A stretch of 7,602 nucleotides of DNA, taken from Sulfurimonas sp. UBA6792. Lineage in GTDB: Bacteria > Campylobacterota > Campylobacteria > Campylobacterales > Sulfurimonadaceae. The stretch spans positions 6,069-13,670 of the forward strand of contig DKFQ01000056.1 of assembly GCA_002452425.1 (NCBI GenBank). Direction: 5' to 3'. The notes beneath the pieces are model-generated. The model ran no database searches and had not been told where the DNA came from. It worked only from the letters and a program-made list of their open reading frames with translations. Below, one piece after another: positions 6,561-7,602 of the stretch. How positions within the stretch are numbered: the stretch's first letter is position 1; the number at the start of each line of letters is the position of its first letter. Both the position numbers and the translations under genes were made by a program.

Positions 6561-6568
6561 AATTTTAT

Positions 6569-7291
6569 TTATTTTGCCATTAAGCTCAGACGCTGAAACA
6601 TTTTTGCAAGGTCGAGTGTTCCCTCGTAGTAAGCCTTGCCAATAATAACTCCGCCTATAGCATTGGTCTTTATGAGTGCCTCTATATCGCTCTCATCTTT
6701 GACACCGCCGCTTGCTATCGTTGTGATGCCACTTGCTTGTGCAATCTCTAGTGTAAATTCGACATTTACACCGCCAAGAGTTCCATCACGTGAGACATCT
6801 GTACAGATAATCGCCTCAACTCCCGCATCAGCAAACTCGCGTGCAAGGTCGGTTGCGCGCATCTTGCTCACTTCACCCCACCCCTCAACAGCCACAAATC
6901 CATCAATCGCATCAATGCCCACGGCGATAGGATATTTTGCTGCCATCTCCTTGACAAATGCAGGGTTTTTTACTGCGATAGAGCCTAAAATAATGCGATT
7001 TATACCGATTTCTACCATTTTTTGGATAGTTGCTTCATCTCTTATGCCGCCACCAAGTTCTAGTTTGACATTGCAGTTTTCTCTTATTTTGACAATCTGC
7101 TCCAAGTTTTTTGGCTCTCCCGCAAAAGCGCCGTTTAAGTCAACAAGATGCACCCACTCAGCACCCATCTCTTCAAACTTTTTTACAAGCATCCAAGGTT
7201 CATCTGAGTAGATTTTCGCACTCTCCATAAGCCCTTTTGTAAGTCTAACTGCCTTGCCGTCTTTTAAATCAATCGCTGGATATAACGTCAT
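6569..7291 (-). CDS. hisA: ProFAR isomerase, histidine biosynthesis step 4
   Basis: HisA (1-(5-phosphoribosyl)-5-[(5-phosphoribosylamino)methylideneamino]imidazole-4-carboxamide isomerase) carries out an Amadori rearrangement of ProFAR to PRFAR in the cytoplasm. The 240-residue product is full length for this (beta/alpha)8 barrel. Catalytic acids are visible at Asp8 (YPAIDLKDG) and Asp127 (AVGIDAIDG). The two phosphate-binding half-barrel repeats appear as ELGGGIR (78-84) and IASGGV (192-197) with IIGKAYYEG (216-224), and TDVSRDGTLGG (164-174) is a HisA hallmark. The substrate-binding Trp138 in VEGW argues for HisA rather than the paralogue HisF. The ATG is preceded by AGGA (7298-7301), which overlaps the hisH stop codon with a 6-nt spacer. 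It follows hisH by 8 bp; HisH with HisF uses the PRFAR product, so the pair forms consecutive steps. Confidence 0.96.
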   Translation of the reverse strand: MTLYPAIDLKDGKAVRLTKGLMESAKIYSDEPWMLVKKFEEMGAEWVHLVDLNGAFAGEPKNLEQIVKIRENCNVKLELGGGIRDEATIQKMVEIGINRIILGSIAVKNPAFVKEMAAKYPIAVGIDAIDGFVAVEGWGEVSKMRATDLAREFADAGVEAIICTDVSRDGTLGGVNVEFTLEIAQASGITTIASGGVKDESDIEALIKTNAIGGVIIGKAYYEGTLDLAKMFQRLSLMAK

Positions 7292-7299
7292 ATTTTTTC

Positions 7300-7602
7300 C
7301 TATAGTTTTGTAAAATTTTCAAGTATTTTTAGCCCGTTTTGATGGCTTTTTTCTGGGTGTGGCTGAATGCCCATAACGTTTTTATGCGCAACTGCGGAAG
7401 CAAACTCATACCCGTAAACAGTTTTGCCTATTGCGTCTTCTTCGTTTGCACAAACTGCATGGTAAGAGTGGACAAAATAGAGGTAATGCTCCTCGTCAAG
7501 CCCCTTAAAAAGCGGATGTTCTTTAGTAAACATTCTGTTCCATCCCATGTGCGGGACTTTAAGCGCTCTGTCAAACTTAGAGGTGTCAAAAGCAACAACT
7601 TT
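7300..7602 (-). CDS. hisH: Imidazole glycerol phosphate synthase glutaminase subunit, C-terminal fragment
   Basis: The last 100 codons of HisH run off the right edge of the window on the - strand; the frame is open to base 7602, so the N-terminal half, including the nucleophilic Cys, is not visible. HisH is the class I glutamine amidotransferase that supplies ammonia to HisF, which makes imidazole glycerol phosphate and AICAR from PRFAR. The fragment shows LKVPHMGWN, diagnostic for HisH, then YFVHSYH, and GIQPHPEKS with the catalytic His and Glu of the triad. Most homologues read FHPEKS at the last motif; here the residue before the His is Pro. The gene ends with TAG at 7300-7302, 8 bp before hisA, which indicates an operon that continues to the right. 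Confidence 0.95.
   Translation of the reverse strand, partial: KVVAFDTSKFDRALKVPHMGWNRMFTKEHPLFKGLDEEHYLYFVHSYHAVCANEEDAIGKTVYGYEFASAVAHKNVMGIQPHPEKSHQNGLKILENFTKL

Noticed and set aside
6508..6568. Small RNA or riboswitch in the hisA-cheY gap
   Set aside because: Only 61 bp, AT-rich, with no stable hairpin or known aptamer pattern; promoter elements and a ribosome site account for it.
6636..7211. 191-codon open frame on the + strand opposite hisA
   Set aside because: It lies wholly antisense to a well-conserved hisA, is Ser/Pro/Ile-rich with no recognisable domain, and has the composition expected of a reverse-complement shadow.
7532..7602. Start of hisH at the ATG near 7548, considered as a short independent gene
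   Set aside because: The frame stays open to the window edge and encodes HisH-specific sequence (LKVPH) before that Met, so it is an internal Met of a truncated hisH.

Overview
The window looks like a chromosomal segment of a Campylobacterota (Epsilonproteobacteria) genome, most likely a free-living Sulfurimonas-type organism. The evidence is the protein flavour, the moderate-to-low GC content, and gene order that I recall from Helicobacter and Campylobacter: cheY-prmA-ftsH-(Psd-like), and serS followed by a large TPR membrane protein. Assignment to a genus is inference.

Layout. On the + strand, the 3' end of serS (seryl-tRNA synthetase, 1-264) is followed after 48 bp by a 782-residue single-pass membrane protein with TPR repeats (313-2661). 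I identify this as the flagellar-motor scaffold PflB. The 48-bp gap holds a near-consensus sigma-54 (-24/-12) promoter at the right distance from the start codon. A bulged hairpin with a T8 tract (2670-2706) ends this unit.

On the - strand, reading from the right edge, are hisH (partial), hisA, cheY, prmA, ftsH and a phosphatidylserine decarboxylase-like gene. hisH and hisA are 8 bp apart. A 61-bp gap with a second, weaker sigma-54-like site precedes cheY. The cheY, prmA, ftsH and psd-like genes then follow with a 1-nt overlap, a 2-nt gap and an 11-nt overlap. The - strand operon converges with pflB at the shared terminator region.

Functionally, the window joins histidine biosynthesis (HisH, HisA) to a motility and envelope cluster. 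That cluster has CheY for chemotaxis output, PflB for stator placement, FtsH for membrane proteolysis, PrmA for L11 methylation and a Psd-like membrane protein. The most interesting points are: (1) the Psd-like protein has lost two of the three catalytic positions (His to Ser, and the pyruvoyl-forming Ser to Thr), so it is probably a pseudoenzyme or a repurposed membrane protein; (2) sigma-54-type promoter sequences lie in front of both motility genes. I see no mobile elements, CRISPR arrays, tRNA or rRNA genes, and no gene-free stretch longer than 61 bp.
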